Source of the DNA: Amphibalanus amphitrite
Lineage: Eukaryota; Arthropoda; Thecostraca; Balanomorpha; Balanidae
Assembly (NCBI RefSeq): GCF_019059575.1
Contig: NW_024882314.1
Location: 62,001 to 126,000, forward strand
DNA length: 64,000 nt
Reading direction: 5' to 3'
This document shows, in pieces, positions 1 through 11,122 of the stretch (the stretch's first letter is position 1; the number at the start of each line of letters is the position of its first letter). Under the pieces are notes generated by a model. The model did no database searches. It saw only the letters and a program-made list of their open reading frames with translations, and had not been told where the DNA came from. A program made the translations under genes and the position numbers.

Positions 1-1279
1 ATAGATGACGCGGAGATCTGAGACTGAGAGGTATGTACTGCACTGCACACTACGATAACGACCTGACATCCAAAATTTGCTCTCCAGCATCCTCAGTAGG
101 TACTCATGTAAATTTCGTTCTCAGATTTCTTTCATTCAGATTTATTCAGGGGAGGAGAAAAGTTCTGAGAGATTCTTGCTCGATGAACTCAGGCAGCACT
201 TTGGCACGGTCAAGCACAACCGCTGAGCACCTACCTGCCCCGTGTGGTAGCACGGCATTCGCAGCAACTATGAGATAATAAGAGATAAATTTATTAACAT
301 TACTCAGACGAAACACCACACAGAAAACTGCACCAGAGATATGTGTTGATGTGATCGATTCGATATGAATGATAACCAATAGGTACACATGCTTTCAACT
401 CACTTCTAGCACAGGTTGAAGGCAATATGCCAACATCTAACTATTGATCATAAGGCAGGAGACCTATTATAAATATATCTACGAGCAATTAGCCACCTAA
501 TAAGAGACAAAATTGGGATATCAGTGCTTGAGTTCAAGGGCAGATACGTCAACTCCCATTCAGCATGGCACAACATGACTGAAAATGTTAGGCATATGCC
601 TTGAAAACGATCATTAGGCACTAGGCAGTAATAGGCCAAACAAAACTTTTAATCAACGTGCCCGGAGATGGAAAATCTAACATTATAGTTCGAATTGTAT
701 ACTTAATCCCGGTACTTTTGTTTAAATAGACGGTCGCAGACTTCAAAGGAGCAAGCACATCAAGCAGACATACTTGTCTTATTATCTTACAATATCGTTG
801 AGATAAATTCTCTAATGAGAGTGACATTATCGCCAGGTTAATGTAGTGTACCTTTCATTCATCCCCGAGATCCTGGAAACCCCGCGCTGTCACCAACTGC
901 TGGAAATTCGGGCCGTGATCCACTTGTAACAAACTGAGCTCCAGGCGGCGCTTTATGGGCGTCTTTTCATATTACCGTCTGCAGGTCGACAGCGCCTGGG
1001 ATATCTTTCACACCCTGACTGAAGTGATACAATTCCCAAAGTTCCCAAAATTCCCAAACGCGGACATCCAGATTTGCGATCCATCAGACCTTGCAGAATT
1101 AGTCAGTAGGATTACCCCCAGCCCTCCGGTTTCAACCAACATGATGACTTCGAATCCCTGACTTATGCATACCTTCCTAGCAACCATATCTCTCACAACA
1201 TACGTCAATCAATTCTCACTCACACTCACTTCGTCTCCACTCATCCCTCACTCTTCTTTCACATCTTTCCTCACTCTCT
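1..1279. other. 3' flank of the first tetraspanin gene, no gene seen
   Basis: I see no convincing coding exon here. This is the downstream side of the minus-strand tetraspanin that ends at 1280. The closest poly(A)-signal-like words on the minus strand are ATTAAA at 648-653 and AATAAA at 290-295, and neither can be confirmed. A short TTCCCAAA triplication lies near 1035-1057. Confidence 0.4.
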
Positions 1280-3488
1280 TCATACGATCATCTTGAAGAG
1301 TGCCATGGAGAGCACCATACCCAGGAACAATACGAAGGCGATGCCGACTCCGACTCCTCCCAGTACAGCGGCGTGTTCCATCACAAACTCCTGTACACGC
1401 TGCTTACAGCCGGCCTGGTAAGAGTCATCTAGCGTGCACGATCCGGGTTCCACCGGTCCCGGGCAGCACGAGTCGGGCAGGGGGCTGACATGGCCCGTCC
1501 AACTGGCAGGCCCGGTTACACCGCAGCACTCCATCTGAGGAAGGGACGGGGGACGAGTCAAGTAAACGGAGGGAGGGCTAGGGGTCGGGTCACACTGAGA
1601 CAATTCATTTGAGGGGAGAGAAAGAGACGGGTAACTGTCTGAGGGACGAAGACTTGGTTACTGGCCACGGAATCTCAGGAAGGAACGAGCCACAATGAAA
1701 CAGATAAAACAAAAATGAAATAAAAAACAATGAAGCATCTGAGTGGAAGAGAAAATTAATGACGGTTTATAAATAAGGCCTCCACACTCCAAAGAGCTCA
1801 TTGGAACGCTGAGTAGCCTCTTATATTTAATAACACGCAGTCTTTGGTCTTTCATTTTGCTATAAGACATTGTCATTGTATGTCGATACTTTAGTGCCCT
1901 GGTCGGTATCAAACCATTTAATCTTTTCCTCTCCAGGTTACCTGTGACTGAGCGGCGTCCCACGCATCCTTGGCCGCCTGGTTGGTCTCGTACTCGTCTT
2001 GCGAGGCCATCATCTGCGCCATGATGGTGTCCTTGACGCGATGTCTGAACACGTAGCTCACGATGCCGCCCACCAGCAGCACCACGAACAGCACTAGCAG
2101 GATGATGAAGTACTGAGAACGTGGACATCGGAACGGGACACAGCGGTCAATGTCAGTCTCGGTCTGAATTAACGATAATATACCTCTGTATACGGTATAC
2201 GATATAGTGTACATAAAGGTTTGGATATGTGGATCGATCCTTACTAAGCGCTCCCCAAGTCACTCCACATGCTTCGTTCGACCTCTACCGTTTCATACTT
2301 AATTCTTTAACTTCTCCTCAGACTTTTCATTCGTCCCCATTCCACGCGTTCGCTGCTTTACCTTTCTAATTGTCCTTTCTTATCCTCCCCACCACCACCC
2401 ATCTAGCCTCATGACCTTGCATGTCTCCTCTCCACCTCCACCCCGTTATCATTTCTTCTTACCGTAAAGAGCATGCATCGGACCTCCTTGATGGCCCCGA
2501 GGCAGCCGAGAAACGATATAAGAGTCACCACCACGCCGGTGGCCACGAAGATGTAGGCTGACGAAGCGTACAGATCGGTCCCCAGGAGCTGTTCGAACTC
2601 CGTCTTGTCAACCACCGTCCATATTCCAATGGCGAGCACTGCGACACCGCCCACCTGTCGAAGAGATAGAGGGGCAGTGAGTGATGGCAGAGTGGGGTGT
2701 GCCAGGGGGTGGAGAGACGAATTTTGGAGAGACGGGGCGAGCCAGTTCTTGTGCACTAACATCATAGATGGCACAGGCGGAGAGTTATGAAGGTAGACCG
2801 AGTGAAATGAAGGTAAGTCGAGCTTTCACTATTATAGTACTCGTGAACAGCCTGTGCAGAATAACTGCATTAATGACATAATTACATCGCATGGTTGATG
2901 ACTGTTTGACATCTATTCACTTGGTTCACGTTTTAGCCATGGGAATCACTGGTGCCTGGTACACCAGGCGCATCGTCCGTGTGCCTGTGGTTGGGTGCAG
3001 GTGCTGCCACCTAGGTCGATCGCTCTGAACTAAAGCTTCCGTACCTGGTTCACAGGTAAGGTCCGTGTCGAGACCGACCTGCGGACTAGACCTTCATTCA
3101 CTAAGAATTCAGTTGTCATGTGAACGTAAACAGATCCAATTTAGGTATGCAAGCTGGGCATTAGGCATGTAGTGTTTGTAACCTCCGTTGCTGGAGCCTC
3201 GTACAACCGTAGCAATGCTAGCGAATTTAACGAAGAGCAACGACGAAAACGGGTCAAACAGGGTAAGCGAGACCTTTTAAACTGATGCCCTCTTCTAATT
3301 TCAGATTCTAATCAATGCGATTTCAGCCCGAAGGACAGTTTCAATTTCATAAGCTACCCATCACCAACTAAAATATGCAAATAAGTCACTTGATTTTCCA
3401 AAGAACTTACCAGTATTAGGAAGTTGGAGAAGAACAGCAGGTATTTTACGCACTGGCCGCATCCCTCCATCTCTTGTCCTTTCCCCAT
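1280..3488 (-). CDS. Tetraspanin, four exons, 231 aa
   Basis: Tetraspanins are four-pass plasma-membrane or endosomal organisers that recruit integrins, receptors and proteases into microdomains. The coding exons on the minus strand are 3411-3488, 2463-2654, 1942-2112 and 1280-1534. All junctions are phase 0, with GT donors and AG acceptors, and they join into one frame of 231 residues. Membrane segment 1 spans the exon 1/2 junction. Segment 2 ends in the family motif GCLGAIKEVRC (residues about 76-86). Segment 3 opens exon 3 (YFIILLVLFVVLLVGGIVSY). The large loop has six cysteines in canonical order: CCG at the start of exon 4, then PDSCC, then two single cysteines. Segment 4 (VLGGVGVGIAFVLFLGMVL) is followed by a short tail. 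The start ATG at 3486-3488 sits just inside an exon whose acceptor is near 3509, so the first exon is probably non-coding and lies upstream. The overall type is CD9/CD151-like, but I cannot name the orthologue. Confidence 0.93.
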
Positions 3489-3511
3489 GGCTGTGCTGTC
3501 AGATTACCTGG

Positions 3512-4008
3512 AAAAAATAACGATTGTTGTAAGCAAGTGTTTACAGTGACGGTAAATGTGCAAGGAATAGGAGTGCTGGGGTATAATTATGCAGGACAAA
3601 AATAAGGCAAAATTATGATTTCATGATTTCGTGGTTATAGATGCCGTGAGGAACGCAGACACTTCGTCAATTACGAAAAATGAATAGTCGGAACGGTTAC
3701 CCAACTTATTGTTACTGAAATGACAATAAAGAATACAGTTGAGTTAATTACATCACCACAGACTGCGTGTCAATAAATAGTATCCCGTCTTAAAAGTGTG
3801 CCTACCTACTCTAACGCACAGCTATTCGAACTAATTGCTCCTCAGTAGACGATATTTTTTTTTGCTTTGATTGATTATCACACCCAAAATAAAACATTTT
3901 AATCGATTCGACATTTTTACATTATTTTTCATCCTTTCATCCGTAATTTTATCATCATAATTTTTCCATTATTATCGTCACTTCAGGAAGTAATTTTTTT
4001 GCAGGCAG
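3512..4008. other. AT-rich intron or upstream sequence
   Basis: AT-rich sequence upstream of the acceptor of the first tetraspanin coding exon. It is probably 5' intron if the gene has an upstream untranslated exon. I see no gene or element here. Confidence 0.35.
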
Positions 4009-4266
4009 ACATGGGCGCGGGAACCGCGGGGGGGGGGGGCAGTGGGGGCAGCTTGCCCCCCTAACTTTAGGGCCGTGGGGGCGGTGCCCCAACAACTTTA
4101 AGACGGAATACCGCACTTTTTTTGCAATTGTTTTCTTTTTTGTTGAAAAAGCCAAGGGATGAAAAATAAGTGGCCTAAAACCGGCGAGAAAACTAAATTT
4201 GGGGGTACCCTAGGTTGATCTCTATCATGGTGTGCCCCCCAGTCTGAAAGTAGTTCCCGCGCCCCT
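4009..4266. mobile_element. hAT-like MITE with 8-bp target duplication
   Basis: A 258-bp element is flanked by the exact 8-bp direct repeat GCAGGCAG (4001-4008 and 4267-4274). The imperfect terminal inverted repeats share GGGCGCGGGAAC and its complement (about 4013-4024 and 4251-4262). Inside are G-runs and a GGGGGCA...TGCCCCC inverted motif. The 8-bp duplication and short termini fit a non-autonomous hAT element. It has no coding capacity. Confidence 0.75.
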
Positions 4267-4274
4267 GCAGGCAG

Positions 4275-4735
4275 ATAAAAATCGTCTCACGGTTGTCTAC
4301 GCGTGGTTATATCAATAGTTTTATGCTTGCTTGGTAAGTTGCGTGCCGGGCACCAGCACATTGCCTGATGGGCACCCGAACATACGGTCAGAGACGCAGG
4401 TGGGGAAGGGAGGGGAGGAGAGGGAGAGGCAGGGGAGGGGGCATCGCACGGGCGTGGTTCGGTCACATCCGTAATGACATGTCGCTCCTAATCCCATTAC
4501 GGGACGCGTGCGGCGCAGCGGGGCGCTCCCGTGACCCCGGATCCGTGACAGGCGGGTCACGACAGAGCCTGTGCGCCGTGACACGAGCCGACAGAAGTCG
4601 TGATGGGAGCGACAATCGTGACTAGAGACGTGACAGAATCATCTGAGCCCTCATTTACGCGCTACTGATCAGTTTGCTTGCCTGAAGCTGATCATTCTGT
4701 GCCTTTAGCATGCTAAAAACGAACATTCATGAAAT
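4275..4735. other. GC-rich unassigned stretch
   Basis: Purine-rich and CpG-containing sequence at 4380-4620, with GTGACA/TGTCAC words repeated around 4530-4630. Overlapping open frames on both strands look fortuitous. I see no recognisable gene. Confidence 0.3.
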
Positions 4736-4906
4736 CAGTGGCGGCGCCACGAATTTTCGCCAGTGGGGGCAAGCTTGAGACTGACCCGACTGTTGTCTGA
4801 TAACGCCGATCTGCAAAATCCATTAGCACCTTGTCCCTAGATGTTGTCATTCAAAATTATTTTGGTTTCAGGTTTCATGCATAGGCGTATTGAGTTTAAC
4901 CATTAA

Positions 4907-6096
4907 CCCTCGCGGGCCCGGAAGGGGGGCGTTTTTCGCCTCCCCCTGGCGAATATTTGCGATACCTCACTAACGCTTAGGGATAGCAAGACGAAACTTG
5001 CTGTACCTTATCCCCCATTAATTTGACATCTTTTGAAGCAAAAAAATTGGACCTATCCTCCTTGATAATGTCTCAGGGCCGATTTTTCTAGACTCCAGCA
5101 CGGCAAACTTCGGCGTCACAGACGTGAACTTCAACCAGCTGCCAAAAATTGAGTTTTAGAGATAAAGACAAATTACGAGCACGGTTGTGTAGCATTTGAC
5201 TTAGAAAAAAAAACTTAAGTGACTTTGGTGACCTGAGGTCGGAGGTCAGGGCAACGACCCCGAGCTGGGGCTTTAGTTTCTTTTTTCGCAAATAACTTCA
5301 ACAAAAATGGTCCTGGAGCTACGGCAGTGGTACCTTCGCATTAGTCTTGTTCGAGACGCGTCGAATGACATATATATTGTTTGGAAAAGGTCAAGTATTA
5401 TGTTGACCTCATGTGACCTCGAATGACATTTGGTTGATTTTTTACACATGGAAGGTCATTTGTGATGATTTCGTAGCCGCTGATCACGATTCTGTACCTC
5501 TGGCATCCATTTTGCTGTAAGCATTCATTTAGAGCATCAGTATGGCAAAACATCTCTTAATTACCTATTATGCCTGACTTGAATAGTGAAATAGCCTCTA
5601 GCAAGGATACGCTCTTGTGACTTCGACCTTGTAGCAGCCTTGTATCGTAAGCTAAAGCACAAATAGGGGTCCGCTAAGCTTGAAAACATCAAAACATCTC
5701 GCAATTTAGTATACAAGATATAAGAAAAAGTGCAAAGTTTGTGGTCAATTTTGAGCATGATCGTGACCTTGAATTTGAATGTTATGCACATCATCGGAAT
5801 CCACGGATTCTCTTCTTTTGTTCAACACCCCTTTTAGCCGATTTTATGCACCATGCCGTCCTCTGGAACACGTACTTTGAGACCACTACATAAATGCCGG
5901 TTTTTGCCTTTGACCTTGAATTCTGACCTTGAAAACTGACCTTAGGTCAAAAAGTTTAGGTGCTTTAAAATCTTCACATATATACTTTTCGTTTGGTACC
6001 ATTTTTGTTTCCGCAGCTGCCTTATTAACCGAGTTAAACAGGGGGGGGGGGGGAGGGCTACCCCGGGCTGCGGTGGTAAGGATTACCCCCGGGCCC
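4907..6096. mobile_element. Degenerate TTAA-family element, nested
   Basis: It begins directly after TTAA (4903-4906) with CCCTCGCGGGCCCGG and then a G-run/C-run hairpin (GGGGGCG...CGCCTCCCCC, about 4925-4947). The interior has several TGACCT/AGGTCA words (for example near 5235-5260, 5400-5430 and 5925-5950). The right end is uncertain: a GGGCCCGG block near 6088 may be the decayed terminus, without TTAA. It belongs with the better bounded copies at 20705-21890 and 22316-23261. Confidence 0.4.
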
Positions 6097-7164
6097 GGCC
6101 GAAATAAAACTATAAAACTAGATTGCGAGACACAAACCTGTGAAAACGTTTGTTGTTCGTTGAGCTGTAAAATGGTGTGTTCCTCAAAACTATAGTCAGT
6201 ACCTATTTCTCCTTTTCCCCGTAGTGCGTATGTATATATGTGCGATTCTCTCACATACGATCGATAAAGGTACGAGAATAAGCTCCATTAGGGCGACCCA
6301 CATACAATTCCAGATAACCCGGGATATACATATCTATCACATTTTGTCATACCTCTCTGAGCTCAGTCTCAGTCTAAGGGTTCCCAAAAGAGGGTGATCT
6401 CTTCTCTGGCCGACTTTTGATAAACTGCTTCTCAACCTCCTCGAGATCAAGCTCGAGGGCAGCCTTTTGGTGATTGAAAATGAGTAGGAGAATGAGTGGG
6501 AGTAGGAGATATGCGACAGACGGTCCGAGAACGAACGTTCTGCTGACGCACTTGATACGAGGACCGTCAAAAACAGGCGTACAGTCGTGTACAGGTTGAT
6601 GGTCCCCTACTCTTTATCCACCGGGTTCCTATGGCTCAGCATTGGCAGCAGCCGCCTGGTACCGGTAGGCTGTGCCGCATGACCCGAGAGTGAAGCGGCA
6701 CAGCCTACCCACACTGTATGACACCGGCTCGGGTCGCCTGGTAGAGCGATTTGACCGGACGCTGGGTTACACCGGCTGGGGGGAGGGGGGGGGGGTAAGG
6801 GTCAGACCTGTCTATTTGGCTCGGCTCGGTGGATGAGGCGGGCTGGAGTGTGGTGTGGGGCGGGGGTGATGTGGGGAGGGAGTGAGCGGACCTGGGGCTG
6901 GGTGTGTGTGGTCACTTGTCGCATATAACCGATCGTAATCCACCCTCCAAAAATTCGCTTTAGAAATATTCACAAAACCCAGGGGTGTTCAAACACCCAT
7001 CTCCCAAGTGGGGTGCAGAAGGACAGGTAAGTGGGGTGCGGAAGGACAATACGGTCTCCTCATGAATTGCAGCAAAGAAAGAAAACAGACCTGTCACCAA
7101 ATAATCTTTCTGAAAAGTGGACTAATCGCATAGCCTCGGACACAGAAATAAACATCCAGCACGC

Positions 7165-7244
7165 GAAGCGTCTCGAACCGGGCCTCTCACTAGTCACTAC
7201 CGGTCAGTTTGACAGTCTAGCACTCCTACGCTGAGCTACACCGG
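7165..7244 (-). repeat. tRNA-derived SINE head, minus strand
   Basis: Read on the minus strand, an A-box-like TAGCTCAGCGTAGG (7225-7238) precedes a B-box-like GGTTCGAGAC (7170-7179), with tRNA-like spacing and an anticodon-arm-like CTGTCAAA between them. The flanking sequence lacks a clear acceptor stem and CCA, so this looks like the pol III promoter of a SINE or tRNA relic and not a functional tRNA gene. It might be Asp-like. Confidence 0.45.
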
Positions 7245-7283
7245 ATGGTGGCCATGGCCGGGGCAAAGTCTGGCCGGGCGGGC

Positions 7284-7306
7284 GGGGGGGGGGGGGGGGG
7301 GGGGGG
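7284..7306. repeat. 23-base G homopolymer
   Basis: An uninterrupted G tract inside a longer G-rich patch. The length may be affected by sequencing or assembly. It has G-quadruplex potential. Confidence 0.7.
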
Positions 7307-7354
7307 CGGGAGGTCGGCAGCAAAGTCAATGAATGTTTTTGCGGTTTCGGGTGC

Positions 7355-7440
7355 CGGTCGCTCTAGCTTGGTGGAATGATGAAGGACCATTGGCAAAACT
7401 CTCAACGTGGAGTCCCGGTTCGAGCCTCATCGGGGCTCCG
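7355..7440 (+). repeat. tRNA-derived SINE head, plus strand
   Basis: An A-box-like TAGCTTGGTGG (7364-7374) and a consensus B-box GGTTCGAGCC (7418-7427) occur 44 bases apart, followed by ATCGGGGCTCC. The structure resembles a tRNA-derived SINE head. It is oriented opposite to the tRNA-like block at 7165-7244. Confidence 0.45.
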
Positions 7441-8266
7441 TCTACTTTTCCGAGTTAGGATCTGGTTTGATTTTAGTGGTTGCGAGCCATTTATACGGTT
7501 TTATATCTACATGTCGATTGTCGATTGATTGATTGATTCATTCATTCGTTCATTTAATACATGTCGACATTTAGCATACGAACTGACATCCGGGACCAAT
7601 CCGATCAATCTACCATTTTCATAAGCGTATTGCCTAAATATCATGCATATATGTGACACAAGACCTACGGTTGCCTCGATACCGTGCCAAATCACGTTTT
7701 GCACAATGCACAAGTAAATTATATTCGCTGGGTCTTCCGTGCATTGTGCTTAGCAAAAACAGGAATGCAATTGTCAAGCGACGCAAAATGTGCAATGCAG
7801 CAAGTGACCACACACACCCGCCCAGCCCCCATGGTCCACCAACACGCCCCACACCACTCGCCAGTCCACGCCAACCACCGAGACGAGCCCCTCCCCCCGC
7901 GCTGGTCTGACGCGACAGCTCAAGCTGGTCTACAAAGCGCTCCACCCGGCGACCCGAGCCGATGTCAAACAGCGTGGGTAGACTGTGCCGCTTCACTCTC
8001 GGGTCATGCGGCACAGCCTACCGGTACCAGGCGGCTGCTGCCAATGCTGAGCCATAGGAACCCGGTGGATAAAGAGTAGGGGACCATCAACCTGTACACG
8101 ACTGTACTATTATAACCACCTATAATGAATGTTGCACGGGTCTTCTGTTCCCATACATCAGCCAAATTTTGTGGGGGCAAAAACATAGTCTTGCCCCCAC
8201 GGCCTCCTGCCAGTGGGGGCAGCCTGCCCCCACTGCCCCCACGGTGGCGCCGCCCTTGCATGAAAT

Positions 8267-8581
8267 ACGATGAATAGGCTACGAAAAGGCATTTGAACTG
8301 AATATCAGAGGATGAGTTGCCATACAGAATAAAAGGACGATTTGATTGTCACACTGACTCTGAAGCCAGAAAATATAATACATTTATATGCCAGTTCCAT
8401 CAAAGCGCATCGTTTAACTTTAAACATCGACAGACTTCAAATAAAGTAAAACTTAAAAATAAAATAAAAAAAATAAAAAGAAGATAGATGATGCCGTTGA
8501 CCTGACATTGCGGTTTTGGCAATCTGACAGATGCCAGTTAGGAGATAAATTTCTAAGAACGTCCTAAGCATTTTTATTATT
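8267..8581. other. AT-rich spacer
   Basis: AT-rich sequence with an A-rich AATAAAAT patch near 8456-8482. No gene is seen. Confidence 0.3.
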
Positions 8582-8818
8582 TAATTAATGTTTATGTTTT
8601 TTCGGAGTTGTTCAAGAGGATAAGTACATACAAATATTACATTTATTCAGATATTTCGGTACTCGTTGTGGTACCTTCATCGGTGAAAAAAAAATCCGCT
8701 CATCCGCTCTTTTTTTCACCGATGAAGGTACCACGAGTACCGAAATATCTGAATAAATGTAATATTTGTATGTACTTATCCTCTTGAACAACTCCGAAAA
8801 AAACATAAACATTAATTA
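8582..8818. repeat. Near-perfect palindromic element with hammerhead-like core
   Basis: Two arms of about 110 bp are reverse complements around a short centre near 8700 (loop about 16 bases). Read on the plus strand, the right arm contains CCGATGA (8719-8725), one unpaired A, a stem GGTAC/GTACC closing CACGA, then GAAA (8742-8745) and TGAATAAA. This is the layout of a hammerhead ribozyme core (CUGANGA, stem II, GAAA), with C in place of the usual U at the second position. The same layout recurs in three other hairpin elements of the window. A relic of a Penelope-like or retrozyme-type element is the likeliest reading. Confidence 0.7.
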
Positions 8819-10894
8819 CATATAGTCCTGAGGAAAAGTTTTTTAATCATGACACTCAAGTCATATCTCATTTTTATTATTTTTACACATTATTGCATAC
8901 CAGCAATTGTTTTCAAAACAATCGAAATACATAAAAGAAAAACATGTCTTTTGCAATTTATGATTTTAATCATTGCTGATAAGAATTGCAATATCAAAAC
9001 CACAAACACAGAAAACACTCTGCAAAGTATGATCGCATGCGACCTATGGACTTCGGAACACTTTTTGGTGTCAAATGACGTGCTAAATGCAGTTGCACAC
9101 ATCCGCAACCAAGCAACTGCATCATATCAACGATAAACGTTCGAAAAATCTGACGTAACTTGTATAAAAGCGAGCTTCTTGCGTGAAGAAAACTGCAACA
9201 AAAACTTATTTTCGCAGGTCATGAAAAGGATTTTTCTTGCGTGCCGTTTTCTTAGCCGACCCACTGTTAGGTATAGGATGGAGCTCACATCCGCTCACAT
9301 CCAGCCAGTTCAAAGCCAGTCATTACGTCATTTTCATCTCGGCTAACTGCACGACAGGCTCATACTTATCCCCGTGAGAGACGTCTTCCGCAGACGAACC
9401 GGTAACGATGGCGGAGACGACCGCCGTCTGACGGAACCGGTTCGCCAGGCTGTGACTATGGCCAGGGTGAGGATGTTACCCAGGGACTAAAATGGCATAA
9501 AACAAACATCTGGGAGGATGAGGAAACATTCTGGGCAGTGACATTAGAAAGAATGTATTCGAGGAGTGTTGTTATGGGAAAGGACGCTGTCCCCTGTTCG
9601 TGTTCAAACAACCGAGCGCATGACCACGGTTTATTTCATCTGTACGGTAATTCTTATCTGCAGAATAAACAGATTATGCACTTTAAGTCTTATTGCAACT
9701 TGCAATACTACGGTTGTAGGAATACAGCATGCGCACGATCGATGGAATTCCTGGTTCTCGTGGATCATCACGGTATAAAAAAAAAACTGATTATCTGCGA
9801 GTTGCGGAAGACGACGCACTGAATGTTTCGTTCACCCAAATCATTGCTGAAAAGACTCCGATGGAAATATTGATGGAAAAGTCACATTCAAAGCATTCAG
9901 CCAACATTAAAATTTCCGGTCGCTCTCGCGTTGAGCGCACGCGTTCACGTCACGACAGGCATGAGCTGTATGCCAGCAATGCCTGTGTGATACTGTTCGG
10001 CCTGGTTCACCCGATCGCTACTGAACCAAGCCTCGGTCGCTGCGCTCATGGACCCACGGAGCGAGTGACTTGCAGGTATGGTGAATGACAGTCCAGATTG
10101 GATGTCTCCAGGCTGGGCGGACTTGTAGACCGCCACAGGCTCTGGAATTCCCGACGATTGGCGAGGAGCACTACCGTGCTATCGTGCGTTTGACTTCACA
10201 AGGCTCGGGCAAGAAGCTTGGGCTATCGGACCAGAGGGCCGCAGCTGCTTCAGGTTGAAATACAAATACGAAAAAGGCTGGCCTACTCAAATTGCATGGA
10301 AGAACTACTTATGTGCGCGGTATCATAGGAGACACCGATGGACACCGATAATGTTCATAAGTCGAACGGCACCTTCAGTTTCTTTTTTTTGGGTAAACCA
10401 TGGGCAAAAGCAAGCGCCTTTAGGTGCTAGCTAGATCTGCAATGTTTAAATGACACGGCACACTCAACAAAGGCAAATTACTTCCGCTGATGCCTTTACC
10501 TGATAATGAAGACAACATCAATAGATGGTAGGTAGGCGATTACCAATGGCAAACGCCCCTTGGACATGATGAAAAAATAACTGTTGCCATTACGTTTGTA
10601 ACTGATTTTTCTATGCGTTTTGCTCACTATACGCTCACTCCGCACAGCATCAGGCTAACTCCCGTTTCGCCCACCAATTTAATGGGTGTTTGTCTCATAG
10701 ATAGTGGTTCAAAGCATGGGATCAATCTTCTATTCGCTTGAAAAAAAAATAATAAAGGGAGTGCATTCGATCGATATGCTCTATGTCGCGGGACTATGCG
10801 TGACTAGGTCGCTCGCCAAGCACTGCTGTCTGTTTATCGTAGCAGCGGTTATTAAAAAAATATAATCGTAGGAACTTCATAAGTCTTTTCGCCT
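8819..10894. other. Unassigned intergenic sequence
   Basis: Mixed AT-rich sequence. Open frames such as 8849-9136 and 9729-10088 show no recognisable domain, signal peptide or splice support, so I treat them as chance. Nothing else is supported here. Confidence 0.35.
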
Positions 10895-11122
10895 TTAACC
10901 CTATTAGTGGCAGGACCAGCTTCCATGTGTATCCTCTCCCATTAACTTATAACTGCAAGGTCACGTGACCGACCTGACCTCAGGTGACCTTGATTAACAT
11001 AAGACATGGGAAATGAAGACTCGGTAGCTTGCTACGTCCTGCACGTTTCAGCTCTCAGCGAAAATTAACTAATATCAATGGTATCAGGCTTTGCAACTTG
11101 CAAGCTTCCGATATTTTTTACC

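Larger units (their letters stand above)
6579..8107. repeat. Long inverted repeat with arms of about 170 bp, nested in the hAT element
   Basis: The left arm (6579 to about 6748) is repeated in reverse complement at about 7938-8107 with only a handful of mismatches. Each arm itself contains an inverted GTAGGCTGTGCCGC / GCGGCACAGYCTAC hairpin, so each strand could form a branched structure. The spacer of about 1.2 kb holds G-rich sequence and tRNA-like pieces. I found no target duplication. Confidence 0.8.
4736..8258. mobile_element. Non-autonomous hAT element, 3.5 kb, composite
   Basis: The exact 8-bp duplication CATGAAAT flanks it at 4728-4735 and 8259-8266. The left end, CAGTGGCGGCGCCAC, is the near complement of the right end, GTGGCGCCGCCCTTG, and both ends carry subterminal GTGGGGGCA motifs. 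No transposase is visible. The interior is a patchwork: an AGGTCA-rich block with a TTAA left end (about 4907-6096), a long inverted repeat (6579-8107), two tRNA-like SINE heads in opposite orientation and a 23-base G tract. It has probably grown by later insertions. Confidence 0.75.

Noticed and set aside
7684-8079. 131-codon open frame on the plus strand and its minus-strand partners
   Set aside because: It overlaps the arms of the long inverted repeat and GC-rich composition. It is open on both strands with no domain.
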